A stretch of DNA of 64,000 nt from an uncultured Kordiimonas sp. (GCA_947503625.1 CANNEK010000001.1:986152-1050151); one strand, 5' to 3'; shown: positions 44,743-55,400, counted from the first letter of the stretch. The notes: generated from the letters alone by a model not told the origin. Made by a program: numbers and translations.

Positions 44743-45915
44743 CTAAAGACCAAACTGACGTGCGGCGAGATCACGCATGATTTCCTCACTTCCGCCGCCA
44801 ATGGCGTTCACCCGCACCTCGCGGTAAATGCGCTCGACCCGGTTTCCACGCATGTAGCCAACGCCACCCAAAATCTGCATCGCTTCCCGTGCGCAATACT
44901 CCATAGTCTGACTGCACTGCACCTTGAGAAGTGCAATGTCGCCGGCGGGCTCAACCCCATCCTCGATTTGTTTGGACAAAAGCTGGATATAGGCTTCGGT
45001 CGCATTAATGCGCATTTTCATATCGGCAATTTTATGCCGTATTACCTGATGGTCAGCCAACCGTTTGCCAAAGGTTTTGCGTTCACGCGCCCAATTGACG
45101 GCTTCTTCCAGACAAACCCGGGCAGATGCCGCCATCGCCACACTCATCGCCATGCGCTCACTGTTGAAATTCCGCATAATCACCGCAAAACCCTGGTTCT
45201 CAGCGCCAATCAAATGATCTGCCGGCACCCGAACATTGTCGAAGTAAAGCGTTGCGGTGTCGGACGCCCACCAGCCTTGCTTCCTATCAAGAGCCGTGCG
45301 CGAAAAACCTTCAGCATCTGTTGGTATTAGAAGCGTTGAAACGCCGCCCGCACCGTCGCCGCCCGTACGCACAGCGGTCGTCACCCAGTTGGCCCGCATG
45401 CCACCTGTAATGTATGTTTTGGAGCCGTTTACGATATAATAGTCACCGTCCCGCACCGCGGTTGTTGAAAGCTGCGCCACGTCGGAGCCAGCACCGGGCT
45501 CTGTAATACCAAGAGATATATTTTTCTCACCGCGCAACACAGCAGGGGCGACCATCTTTTTGATATGTTCCTGAGCAAAATTCACGACGGGTGGCAGACC
45601 AATGCCGTGCACCATCAACGAGGCCGCGATACCACCGGCACCAATGCGCGCCAATTCTTCATTAACGATGTTTTTGTGCCAGATGCTGATGCCCTCAGAC
45701 ACGCCGCCGAATTCTTCCGGATAGCCAAGCCCCAACAGACCGAGCTCGCCTGCCTTGGGCCAAAGATCATCCGGGATATGGCCATCTTCATCCCAGTCAT
45801 CGGCAAAGGGCATTATTTCCTTGTCAATGAAGCGTCGCAACTGTTCACGCCAGGCATGATGGTCTTCCGTAAGGTAAGCATTGGGCAGGCACGCACCGTC
45901 GAAATCCAATACCAT
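44743..45915 (-). CDS. Acyl-CoA dehydrogenase (copy 2)
   Basis: A 390-residue FAD acyl-CoA dehydrogenase, clearly distinct from the copy encoded 650 bases away. It keeps LGITEPGAGSDVAQLSTTA, KTYITGGMRANW and YREVRVNAIGGGSEEIM. As in copy 1, the C-terminal YEG Glu is missing and a Glu in NSERMAMS occupies the isovaleryl-type base position. GGGAGAG precedes the ATG at 45915; the frame extends to 45960 without a good site. It is the first structural gene after the AraC regulator and probably handles the first or second oxidation of a branched acyl-CoA. Confidence 0.92.
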   Translation of the reverse strand: MVLDFDGACLPNAYLTEDHHAWREQLRRFIDKEIMPFADDWDEDGHIPDDLWPKAGELGLLGLGYPEEFGGVSEGISIWHKNIVNEELARIGAGGIAASLMVHGIGLPPVVNFAQEHIKKMVAPAVLRGEKNISLGITEPGAGSDVAQLSTTAVRDGDYYIVNGSKTYITGGMRANWVTTAVRTGGDGAGGVSTLLIPTDAEGFSRTALDRKQGWWASDTATLYFDNVRVPADHLIGAENQGFAVIMRNFNSERMAMSVAMAASARVCLEEAVNWARERKTFGKRLADHQVIRHKIADMKMRINATEAYIQLLSKQIEDGVEPAGDIALLKVQCSQTMEYCAREAMQILGGVGYMRGNRVERIYREVRVNAIGGGSEEIMRDLAARQFGL

Positions 45916-45980
45916 CACACACTCTCCCGTTTCGATGGACAGGGATAGAGAATAAGGCAAAGCTGTCCTCAGTTCATGTG

Positions 45981-46009
45981 ATATTACGCCAAATTAATAT
46001 TATATTACG
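45981..46009. promoter_or_regulatory. Direct repeat with 21-bp spacing ahead of the acyl-CoA catabolic operon (candidate AraC operator)
   Basis: ATATTACG occurs at 45981-45988 and again at 46002-46009, exactly two helical turns apart, in an AT-rich stretch between the AraC stop and the first acyl-CoA dehydrogenase gene. AraC-type activators commonly bind such direct half-sites just upstream of -35. The right copy overlaps the last codons of the AraC gene. Binding is an inference. Confidence 0.5.
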
Positions 46010-47003
46010 ACAATTCGACTTTTTGCCGGTATTCCGACGGCGCGCACGCGTGCCATGTTTTAAAAGCGTTCGAAAATGCGCCTTGATCGTTGTATCCCAG
46101 CATGAATGCAGTATCCGTGACGCTGACAGTTGGATCGCTAAGGTAGCGGACAGCAAGTTGGGAGCGGATATCCCGAACTTCTTCCCTGAAACGGGTTCCG
46201 CGTTGTTGCAGCTGTCGCTGCAGAGAACGCGGCGACAGGTTCATATCTGCGGCAACTGCATGGATGGACAGGTCACCAAGAGGCAAAAGGCGCATGATAG
46301 ACTGCCGAAGCCGTGACCAGAATTTATCGCTTGGGTCCTTGCCGTCAAACAGGTCGGCAAACGGAATTACACCGCCCTGAGCACGACGGTAGTTTTGTTG
46401 CACCATTGGCAATCTCAATGAGTCGCGCGAAAAATACAGGCAACTCGTGGATGCGCCGTAAGACAACTCGGGCCCAAGCATTTTTATCAGCAGCGCGTCG
46501 TCCTCGGGCCGCGCGTAGGTGAGGCTGGCGCGCAACACCGGGTTAGGCATCACACACAAGCTATCAACAATCATCGCGCTTGCAGAGAGCATCACATCGC
46601 TCAAATACCGCCGCGCGCCGGTTGCTGGTTCCAGCGGGCGCCACTCGAGCCGGATGAACGCACCTTCCGCCTTGATTTTCACCTCCCCAACGTCGCCCCA
46701 CATTTTAAGCACACTGGGCATGAGGTTCAGATAGTCACGAAACGTATGGCATATGGTCGACATATAGAGCTGGAGGTTAAGGCCGGTCAGGTAGCTGATA
46801 CGCCCGGCATACAGGCCAATACCGGCGCAGCCTGTCGCCTGCTCTGCGGCTTCGAACAGACGAAAATAATGAGCAACGGGAATTCTGCGTTCCGGGTCCT
46901 GCAACCGCTCGGCATCCAACCCTGCCATAGCAAGAAGATCATCTCGTTTGGCGCCTAGTTGCTCAGCAGCAATTAATAGAGAATTGACCGGCGCGGCGTA
47001 CAC
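46005..47003 (-). CDS. AraC-family transcriptional regulator
   Basis: A 332-residue regulator with an N-terminal arabinose-binding-like ligand domain (PF12625 type; LLIAAEQLGAKRDDLLAMAG, RRIPVAHYFRLFEAAE) and a C-terminal double helix-turn-helix (IHAVAADMNLSPRSLQRQL, then FMLGYNDQGAFSNAFKTWHACAPSEYR). Proteins of this build often regulate lipid or terpene catabolism. The start is a GTG at 47003 with AGGA upstream. It lies between the acyl-CoA ligase gene (55 bases upstream) and the dehydrogenase-carboxylase operon it probably activates. The effector may be an acyl-CoA or the free acid. Confidence 0.92.
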   Translation of the reverse strand: MYAAPVNSLLIAAEQLGAKRDDLLAMAGLDAERLQDPERRIPVAHYFRLFEAAEQATGCAGIGLYAGRISYLTGLNLQLYMSTICHTFRDYLNLMPSVLKMWGDVGEVKIKAEGAFIRLEWRPLEPATGARRYLSDVMLSASAMIVDSLCVMPNPVLRASLTYARPEDDALLIKMLGPELSYGASTSCLYFSRDSLRLPMVQQNYRRAQGGVIPFADLFDGKDPSDKFWSRLRQSIMRLLPLGDLSIHAVAADMNLSPRSLQRQLQQRGTRFREEVRDIRSQLAVRYLSDPTVSVTDTAFMLGYNDQGAFSNAFKTWHACAPSEYRQKVELS

Positions 47004-47058
47004 GCTCCAGTCCTGATTTTGGGTGCCTGTATCTATGCCTGACGCGATGGTCCTGACT

Positions 47059-48606
47059 CTATTGGGGCAACAGGTCAGGCATCATGTCCCGAAGCTTAAA
47101 CTTCTTGACCTTGCCTGTCGCATTTCTGGGCAGCACATCCATAGTCACCAGATGCATTGGGTGTTTGTAGCGCGCCAGTTTTGAATCGCAGTGCAAGCGT
47201 ACTGCATCAAGCGAAAGGCTTTGCCCTTCGCACAAAACCACGACCGCGCAGCCCGTTTCACCCCATTTTTCGTCCTTGATACCAATGACGGCTACTTCAT
47301 GAATTTCTTCCATTTCATAAAGCACGCCTTCCACCTCGGCCGGATAGACGTTTTCACCGCCGGAGATGTACATATCCTTGGCGCGATCCTGCAAGATGAA
47401 ATTCCCTTCCTCGTCCTGTCGCGCTATATCCCCGGATTTGAACCATCCGCCCTCAAACGACTCCGCGTTTGCTTTGTCGTTGTTCCAGTAGCCCGGCGTG
47501 ATGGTGGGCCCCCGCATCCAGATTTCGCCAACCTCGCCTTGCGGCACCGTTTCGCCGCGCGCATCGACGATTTTCATTTCCGTATACTGGAGCGCCTTTC
47601 CGGAGGTTCCGATGATACGCGGAACATCTGTCCGGGTGGTCATGCAGTTGCTAGCGGCAGACTCAGTCATGCCGTAGCCATCCTGAATTAGAAGACCGCG
47701 CTCATACCACCATTCAACAAGTTCTTTTGGCACACTAGCGCCGCCAGCGAGCGTTGATTTCAGCCGGGTATAGTCTGTTGTGGCAGCCTTTGGCGAAAAT
47801 CTCATGGCGTTGAACATGGCCGGGACACCGAGAGTGTGATTTATGCTGAGCTCCGGGTCGTTGATGACGTCAAGTGTTGACTCAGGATCAAACATTCGCA
47901 TGACAACTGCTGTTGCGCCAATCGAGATCGGCGGCAGGCTGGTGACATTCAGACCGCCGATGTGAAACTGTGGCATCAGCGTCAGCCAGACGTCGTTTGA
48001 CGTCGCTGCCGTTGGCGCTACACCGTTGAAGTGTGAGTAGCGCAGCATCTCGTGCGTGATGATGACACCCTTGGGTTTACCGGTTGTACCGGACGAGTAC
48101 ATCAGCATCGCCTGATCTGTGACAGGCTGCTCAACCCGATCATAAATCGGGTCGTGGTTTGCGATGCCCACTTCCATGGAGGAAGGCCCGCCAACGCCAT
48201 CAAAATCCACATAGTGGTCAATCTCAATCAGCTTTTTCAGGTCTTCGACAACAGCGGAAAATTCACTGTCAAACACCATCACCTTAGGTGCGGCATCACC
48301 GATAATATATTCAAGCTCGGGCGCGGTAAGCCTGTAATTCAGCGCCAGAGCAGATCCCCCAATTCGCCAGATAGCCAGCACAATATCGATCACATCCGTG
48401 GAGTTAAGCGCCAGAAAACCAACACGATCACCAAGCCCGACCCCCTTGCTTTTAAGAAACGCCGCAAGACGCCCAACGCGTTCGTGCATCTGCCGGTAGG
48501 TCTGGCGCCGGCCACTTGCAAGATCAACGGTCGCCAGCTTATCCGGCGTGACATAGTTGAAGTGGGCGACCCAATCGGTTGCTAAAGGTGCAGGTGTGGT
48601 TTGCAT
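47059..48606 (-). CDS. Acyl-CoA synthetase (AMP-binding, fatty-acid ligase family)
   Basis: A 515-residue adenylate-forming enzyme that activates a carboxylic acid to its CoA thioester. The phosphate loop YSSGTTGKPKG, the A5-type motif DGYGMTE, the A8-type GWFKSGDIA and the C-terminal lysine region LPRNATGKVKKF are all present. AAGGAG precedes the ATG at 48606; a frame continuing to 48732 is not family sequence. It is the likely entry enzyme for the downstream AtuA-type pathway, though the acid is not known. It is divergent from the exported amidohydrolase gene. Confidence 0.93.
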   Translation of the reverse strand: MQTTPAPLATDWVAHFNYVTPDKLATVDLASGRRQTYRQMHERVGRLAAFLKSKGVGLGDRVGFLALNSTDVIDIVLAIWRIGGSALALNYRLTAPELEYIIGDAAPKVMVFDSEFSAVVEDLKKLIEIDHYVDFDGVGGPSSMEVGIANHDPIYDRVEQPVTDQAMLMYSSGTTGKPKGVIITHEMLRYSHFNGVAPTAATSNDVWLTLMPQFHIGGLNVTSLPPISIGATAVVMRMFDPESTLDVINDPELSINHTLGVPAMFNAMRFSPKAATTDYTRLKSTLAGGASVPKELVEWWYERGLLIQDGYGMTESAASNCMTTRTDVPRIIGTSGKALQYTEMKIVDARGETVPQGEVGEIWMRGPTITPGYWNNDKANAESFEGGWFKSGDIARQDEEGNFILQDRAKDMYISGGENVYPAEVEGVLYEMEEIHEVAVIGIKDEKWGETGCAVVVLCEGQSLSLDAVRLHCDSKLARYKHPMHLVTMDVLPRNATGKVKKFKLRDMMPDLLPQ

Positions 48607-48772
48607 GGCGGCTCCTTCCCCAGAAAACGACGGTTTCATCCAATTGTCATCAAGCCTAGTCACCCTCATGCGATCGAACAAGTCAAGATGTTGTGGGGGT
48701 CCATAATAGCAAGAACTGTTGCACCCGCTCATACGAATGCGGCATGCTGGGCAAAATGGTCAGGGGGTTGAA

Positions 48773-50068
48773 ATGACGCTGAAGAATTTTTTCCGATCAG
48801 TTGCGATTGTGTTCGCACTTGGCCCTGCAGTATCAGCAGAAGTGACAATTTACCGGTTCGAACGAATAATTGATGGCACAGGGGAAATTCTGGACGCACA
48901 GGATATCGCAATCGACGGCACACGGATTACAGCGGTCGGCAACCAGCTTGATCAATCCATCACCGGAACGCTGGTTTTGCTGGAAGGCCTGACTGCCCTT
49001 CCCGGGCTGATAGATGCTCATACGCACATAACCTATGGCCTGAAGGCGCAACCACAGGGCGATGCCTGGGCAGAATTAAATGCGACGACACGAGCAGACC
49101 GCTACGAGGCGGCAAAACGTAACGCGTTACTGACACTTCAAACCGGTATCACAAGCATCAGAGATCTTAATGCTGACCAGAACCTCGACTTTGACTTGCG
49201 TGCCGAAATCGCCGAGGGGAAATTGCCCGGACCAAGAGTATTCACGTCCGGCAGCGGTATTCACCCCTTCAATGATCCACTGCCAGAAGGTATGGCGGAA
49301 GCGACCCCGGAGTTTTTAACGGTAGCGACTCAAAAGCGGCTTGAAGCCGGGGCCGACTGGATCAAGATATTCGGCACCACGGGCAGCGCATCCGACCTGA
49401 CAAGCACGCCCTACTATTCCGCTGACGCGATTGCAGCAGCCACCAGGACGGCGAAAGCAGCGGGAAAGCGTATCACCGTTCACACATACGGACCCGAGGC
49501 TGTTGACGCAGCGATTACAGCACGGGTTACATCCCTTGATCATCCGGTCGGCATGAGCAAACGGCAGCTCGCAGCAATGGCAGACGCCGGAATCATTTAC
49601 GTGCCAACGATTGACCACAATCGCTATTATGCCCAGCATGGCGAGGAATATGGCTACGATGCCGATACGAAAGCAAATCTCCACGTCTTTGTTGGCCGCA
49701 ACATAGAGGCCGTTCGTCAAGCCCACGCTGCGGGGGTCACCATCGCCATGGGATCAGATGCTGTGCTCACAGGGTTTGGGGAAAACACCTGCGAGTTAAA
49801 AGCCTTTGTAGCAGCAGGCATGGTGCCAGCAGAAGCCATTCGCGCGGCAACAATGAATGGCGCCGAACTTCTGGGGCAAGAGCTCACGCTCGGACGCATC
49901 CGGTCAGGTTACGCTGCAGACTTTGTTGCAGTCTCCGGAAACCCTCTTGAAGATATTGACGCATTGGTCTCAGGCGTTGTGGTCGTATCGAAGGACGGAA
50001 GGCTGGTCATTGACCACCGGCGCAACCCTGACGCCGTCAATAAACCGAACTGCGGCACTCTCTATTGA
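48773..50068 (+). CDS. Exported metal-dependent amidohydrolase (imidazolonepropionase/prolidase-like), copy 1
   Basis: A 431-residue protein with a Sec signal peptide (cleavage likely after AVSA, residue 22). The amidohydrolase barrel shows HxH (DAHTHITYG), a bridging-lysine candidate (ADWIKIFGT), His in VHTYGPEA and SLDHPVG, and the catalytic Asp in MGSDAVL. Relatives cleave dipeptides with C-terminal proline or other amides and lactams; the substrate here is not known. AGGGGG precedes the ATG at 48773. It is followed after 17 bases by a second amidohydrolase and then an RND pump, an uncommon combination. Confidence 0.88.
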   Translation: MTLKNFFRSVAIVFALGPAVSAEVTIYRFERIIDGTGEILDAQDIAIDGTRITAVGNQLDQSITGTLVLLEGLTALPGLIDAHTHITYGLKAQPQGDAWAELNATTRADRYEAAKRNALLTLQTGITSIRDLNADQNLDFDLRAEIAEGKLPGPRVFTSGSGIHPFNDPLPEGMAEATPEFLTVATQKRLEAGADWIKIFGTTGSASDLTSTPYYSADAIAAATRTAKAAGKRITVHTYGPEAVDAAITARVTSLDHPVGMSKRQLAAMADAGIIYVPTIDHNRYYAQHGEEYGYDADTKANLHVFVGRNIEAVRQAHAAGVTIAMGSDAVLTGFGENTCELKAFVAAGMVPAEAIRAATMNGAELLGQELTLGRIRSGYAADFVAVSGNPLEDIDALVSGVVVVSKDGRLVIDHRRNPDAVNKPNCGTLY

Positions 50069-50085
50069 TTCGAATTGAAAGCAAC

Positions 50086-51306
50086 ATGATGAAATCAACA
50101 CTTATCCAGCTCGCGCTCGCAGGCGCCCTATTTGTTTGCTCAGGCGTGTCTGCAAAGGACTATGCCCTGATTAATGGCAACCTGTTTAACGGTGTGGAAA
50201 ACCGAATCCAGTCCAACGTCGTTGTGTTATTGAAAGACGGGAAGATTGAAGCGATTGAAAACACCGGCATTGATCTGCCGGAGGGCTATACCGTGGTTGA
50301 CCTTGAGGGCAACTATCTGATGCCAGGCCTGTTTGATGTTCATACACATCTTGCAACCCTTGAACAGGCCAAACGAGCACTGCTTTCCGGTGTAACAACG
50401 GTGCGTAGCGCCAGCGTCAAGGCTTTTGAGGATGTTGCTCTGCGAGAACTCGTAAAAACCGGCCATATTGCGGGTCCGGATGTGGTTGCCGCCGGGGTGT
50501 ATGTCACACCTGATCTCGGCAGTACAGTACTGGCAGACCCCCGTCTTGCAGCACTGGCAGACGGCGTGGACACCGATGAAGATCTGCGTACATTGGTGCG
50601 CATCAACATTGAACGCGGCGTAAACGTTATCAAAACCCGAGGCACGCAACGAGCCGGCGTCGCACACACTGATCCGCGACAGCAGGTTTACACCCAGCGC
50701 CAACTACAGGTGGTTGTAGAAGAAGCTGGAGAACACAACATATCAGTGATGGTGCATGCCCATGGCGACGAAGGTGCCCGTGCTGCTGTACTGGCCGGTG
50801 CACGTAGCATCGAACATGGCACTTATCTTTCAGATGAAACTCTGGATCTGATGAAAGAGCGCGGCACATGGCTGGTACCTACACTGGTGACGATGAATGA
50901 AATGCACGAGGAACAGTATGATCACGTGCTCCGACTGCGTGCCAAGCATATGGTGCCACACCTTGAGCGCGCGATTAAATCGGCCATTGCAAAAGATATA
51001 AGATTTGCGACTGGCGCCGACAATTATTACGATAACAAATCGATCAATCGCATTTCCATTGAAGTCGAGCATTTTACCCGACTTGGCATGAGCAATTTCG
51101 AAGCTATTCAAACCGCAACAACAAGCTCGGCAGAACTTCTGCACCTGCAAGGCCAAACAGGACAAATCACCGAAGGCTATGAAGCCGATATGATTCTGGT
51201 GCCTGCAAACCCCCTGACTAACATTGAAGCCATACAGGATGTATTGATGGTAGTCAGCAATGGCCATATTGCGTTAAAACGTATTCCTTTTCATGTAACA
51301 GAATAA
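50086..51306 (+). CDS. Exported metal-dependent amidohydrolase, copy 2
   Basis: A 406-residue paralogue of the preceding gene product, also with a signal peptide (residues 1-23; cleavage after GVSA). Metal and catalytic residues: DVHTHLA, lysine in NVIKTRGTQ, VHAHGDEGARAA, SIEHGTYL and Asp in ATGADNYY. The two proteins are only distantly alike, so they may cleave different bonds or form a heteromer. The start is one of two adjacent ATGs (50086 or 50089); the ribosome site is weak. An RND adaptor gene begins 33 bases after the stop. Confidence 0.87.
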   Translation: MMKSTLIQLALAGALFVCSGVSAKDYALINGNLFNGVENRIQSNVVVLLKDGKIEAIENTGIDLPEGYTVVDLEGNYLMPGLFDVHTHLATLEQAKRALLSGVTTVRSASVKAFEDVALRELVKTGHIAGPDVVAAGVYVTPDLGSTVLADPRLAALADGVDTDEDLRTLVRINIERGVNVIKTRGTQRAGVAHTDPRQQVYTQRQLQVVVEEAGEHNISVMVHAHGDEGARAAVLAGARSIEHGTYLSDETLDLMKERGTWLVPTLVTMNEMHEEQYDHVLRLRAKHMVPHLERAIKSAIAKDIRFATGADNYYDNKSINRISIEVEHFTRLGMSNFEAIQTATTSSAELLHLQGQTGQITEGYEADMILVPANPLTNIEAIQDVLMVVSNGHIALKRIPFHVTE

Positions 51307-51339
51307 GCAAAATCAACTCTGGTCCACAAGGCATAAACA

Positions 51340-52485
51340 ATGACCTCTATTTCCCCATCACGCTTCACCCGTTTAACAAGTTTTATCCTCGCTGCTGGTC
51401 TGTTGGCTGCATGTAGTGAACAATCCACGGAAGATACCGATCCTCCGATACGGGGATTGAGGGTTTTCGAAGTTTCGGCACAAGCCCAGAACATGACCAG
51501 ACGTTTCCCGAGCCTTGTACAGCCATCCGACGAAACCCCGCTGTCTTTTGAAATCTCTGGCCAGCTCGCAGAGCTGAACCTTGAGGTTGGAAGCCGCGTT
51601 GAAGCAGGAGAAACTCTCGCGTCGATAGACGAAACAACTTTGCGCCTTGAATTACAACAAGCGCGTGCATCGCTTGATCAGGCAGAGGCAACGTTGAAGA
51701 ACGCACGAACAGACTTCTCTCGCAAGTCAGAGCTGTTAAAGTCCGGCAATGTTACTCAGGCAGCGTACGACACATCGGAAACCAGCCTGAAAGGCGCTGA
51801 ATCACAGGAAGACCAGGCACTGCAACAATATGCGATCGCGAATGAACGCCTTGGAAAAGCTGTACTGCAAGCCCCCTTCGATGGGATCATATCCCGCGTT
51901 GATGCCAAATCATTCTCCAATATCTCGGCAGGGCAGACAGTCCTGTCATTATATAGCGAAAATGCTTTTGAGGTGGATTTCACAGTGCCCGCGACGGTGA
52001 TCAATGACTTGAAGCTGGGTGATCAGGCAGAGGTCGAAATCGCAGACCTGAACGGAAGGACCGTCGGCGGAAGGATCAAGGAACTTGGGTCGCGTGCAGG
52101 TCAGGTTTCTTCTTTTCCCGTTGTTGTTGCCCTTGAAGAGGATGTGCCAGGATTAAAGGCAGGCATGTCAGCGGACGTTGCCGTTACCGTGAAGCTTCTC
52201 CAGGGAAGTGAAGGCTTTCTTGTTCCCATCCACTGCTTTTCCCTCGCTACATCCGCAACACTTCAGGAAGGTCAGGCAATTCGAGATGGCGGCGGACAGG
52301 CCGAAGTGTTTGTGTTTGACCCCGTCAGTTCGACTGTCAGTCGCAGAACGATCTATACCGCCGGCATCAGGGAAAACCTTATAATTGTCGTTGGTGGCCT
52401 TGAGGAAGGCGAATTACTGGCATCAGCCGGTGTTTCTTATTTGCGCGACGGACAAAAGGTCCGCCGCCTGCTCGCAGCGCAATAA
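51340..52485 (+). CDS. RND efflux periplasmic adaptor lipoprotein (membrane fusion protein)
   Basis: A 381-residue adaptor. A lipobox (LLAAC, Cys25, followed by Ser) anchors it by lipid. The mature part has a lipoyl-like domain, an alpha-helical hairpin (LELQQARASLDQAEATLKN, KSELLKSGNVTQAAYDT), beta-barrel (RVDAKSFSNISAGQTVLSL) and membrane-proximal domain. It links the RND pump encoded 11 bases downstream to an outer-membrane channel that must be encoded elsewhere. It belongs to a tight operon with two exported amidohydrolases. Confidence 0.93.
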   Translation: MTSISPSRFTRLTSFILAAGLLAACSEQSTEDTDPPIRGLRVFEVSAQAQNMTRRFPSLVQPSDETPLSFEISGQLAELNLEVGSRVEAGETLASIDETTLRLELQQARASLDQAEATLKNARTDFSRKSELLKSGNVTQAAYDTSETSLKGAESQEDQALQQYAIANERLGKAVLQAPFDGIISRVDAKSFSNISAGQTVLSLYSENAFEVDFTVPATVINDLKLGDQAEVEIADLNGRTVGGRIKELGSRAGQVSSFPVVVALEEDVPGLKAGMSADVAVTVKLLQGSEGFLVPIHCFSLATSATLQEGQAIRDGGGQAEVFVFDPVSSTVSRRTIYTAGIRENLIIVVGGLEEGELLASAGVSYLRDGQKVRRLLAAQ

Positions 52486-52496
52486 GGGGTGCCAAA

Positions 52497-55400
52497 ATGA
52501 CATCTCTTACCGAATTGGGGTTAACCAGAACCCGCTTCTCTTTGTTGTTGATGGTTGCGCTCGTGATCTCCGGCATTCTGCTATATGTCGATTTTCCCAA
52601 ACGTGAAGACCCTGAAATCCTTATCCGCACCGCAATTGTGGACGCACGTTACCCAGGCATGACGCCCGAGCGTGTTGAAAACCTGATCGCAGAGAAGATC
52701 GAGCGCAAGATACGCGAAATCAAGGAAGTCGATGAGATCAATACGGTTCTCAAAACCGGTAGCATGCGCACATACGTTAACCTGAAGGACGAAGTGACTG
52801 ACCTTGACCCAATCTGGCAGGAACTGCGGGATAAAATGGGAGACATTGAGCGTGAACTGCCGGAAGGCACGCATGGTCCGTTCGTGAATACCGATTTCGG
52901 CGATGTATCAATCGCGACGATTGCCATGACCGCCGAAGGTTTCTCATACCGGGAGATGGAAGAAACCGCCAAAGACCTGCAGCGCCAGTTATACACAGTG
53001 GACGGCGTCTCCAAGGTCGATATCTCCGGCGTACAGGAAGAGCGTATCTGGCTGGAGTTGGACACACGCCGGTTTGGCTCGATTGGCGCGCAGGTCAATA
53101 CCCTGGTCAACGACCTGCAAACACAGAATGTCATCTTGCCAGCTGGCAAGCTCAACGCTGCAGGCACTACCATTTTACTTGAGGCAAGCGGAGACTTCAA
53201 AAGCGTTGAAGACATCGAGAATATGCTGACGCAAACTTCTGGTGGTGAAAGTTTTGTTCGCTTGAGGGATGTTCTTGACGTGCGACGGGATATCGTCTCG
53301 CCCAAAGAGCAGCCTGCCTATTATAATGGCCGCCCCGCGCTTGTTGTCTCCGTTCAGATGCAACCGAGTTTTGATGTGAAGAATGTCGGTGTCGATATTC
53401 TGGAGAAGGTCAAATCCTTTGAACAACAACAACCCATTGGTTACAAATTTGAGTTCGCCACCTTCCAGCCCGATGACGTGTCCAAGGCGATCAATGATGC
53501 GCTTTCGAATGTGGCACAAACATTCATTGTCGTGTTGTTGGTTGTACTCGCTTTTCTTGGTGTCAGGTCGGGGCTGGTAATCGCGTCGATTGTACCCTTC
53601 GCGGTTATGTTCACTCTTCTCGGCATGAATGTGCTCAACATTGCACTCGAACAGGTTTCCATTGCCGCAGTGATCATTTCTCTTGGATTGCTGGTCGATA
53701 ATGGCGTGGTGATTGTAGAAGATATCCTGCGACGCATTGACGAGGGCTCTACACGGCGAGACGCATCAATGGCGGCAGGAAAGCAGTTTGCTGTCCCGCT
53801 TCTGGTGTCTTCACTAACCACCATTTTCGCATTCACGCCTTTCTTTTTACTTGTCGGTGCTGAAGGTGAATACGCATTTTCCCTTGGTTCGGTGGTTGCC
53901 TTGACATTGATCGGTTCCTGGATATCCGCAATGTACTTCCTGCCACTCATAGCCGCCAACTTCCTGAAGCGCCGGTCCGTGGAGGATTCTGTCGAAGAAA
54001 AGGCGCAGAGTTATCTGGCCAACTGGTACGGCGCACTCCTCAAGAGTGCGATAGGAAAAGCGGGGTTTGTGATTGTACTGAGTTATGGTCTGATCGCGGG
54101 TACGGTACAGCTTTTTGCCTATGTCCCCAACGAGATGTTCCCCGTTAGTGACCGGGCAGAAGTGTTGGTCTATATGGATTTGCCCAAAGGCGCCCATATT
54201 TCCGGTACAGAACAAGTCGCAAAACAGGTATCTAGCTGGATTTCCGATCAAACAACCAATCCGGAAGTTGATGATCATATTCTATATGTCGGATCAGGCG
54301 GCCCCCGGTTTTACCTGAGCCTCAACCCGGAAGACCCTGATCCGGCCACGGCGTTTTTTCTTGTCAATACAACATCATCTGAGGACGCTGACAGGTTTGC
54401 CGCTAGAGCAAAACGCTATCTGTTCGAAAACCAGCCTGAAGGCAGGTTTACCATCAAGAGACTGTCCATGGGGGCTAAAGAATCCGGTCAGGTTGATGTG
54501 GAAATTTCAGGGCCTGATCTGGAGCAGCTGTTGCAGATGGGTACCGGCGTTGTACAGATGTTCGCAGAAGCACCCGGTATTATTGAGAACAAACATGACT
54601 GGGGCGAGAAACTGATCAAATTCGTTATTGATATCGATCAGGACAAAGCGCGACGGCTCGACATGAGTTCGCAGGATATGGCGCAAACACTGAGCGCATA
54701 TTTTGATGGCTTTGCAATTTCTGATTTCCGTGATGCAGATCAAACGATCCCTATCATGTTACGATCGACAGAGCGGGACAGAAACAGTGTCGGCGACCTG
54801 CTGGATATCATCTTGCCCGGAGGTCAGGGAAGCGAGCTAACACCACTGGAACAGTTGGCTGTACTCAAACCACAGCTTGAAAACTCCCAGATACGCCGAA
54901 AGGACCAGGTGCGGACGATTACGATCACCGGCAAAAGCGCAACACTGACCGCAGATGAGCTTTATGCGTTCATCAAGCCCAATCTGGATGAGCTTGATCT
55001 GTCCGGGGGCTTCTCTATTTCAATCGGCGGCGAACTGGAAGACAGTAAGGAAATTTACACCAAACTCGGCAACGGTCTGCCTTATGCATTCCTCCTGATG
55101 ATTTTGGCCGTGGTGTATCAGTTCAACTCACTGCGTCGGGGGCTTGTTATTTTCATGACAGTGCCACTGGCACTTGTTGGTGTTCCAATTGGGTTGTTTG
55201 TAACCGGCGAGCCGATGTCGTTTTTTGCCATGCTCGGCATCATCAGCCTGGCTGGCATCATCATCAACAACGCCATTGTTCTGGTTGACCAGATCGATAT
55301 CGAGTTGCGATCAAATGATATAACGACCGCGATTACCAATGCCGGCATGAAACGGTTGAGGCCGATTTTACTGACATCCATCACAACTGTTGTGGGTTTG

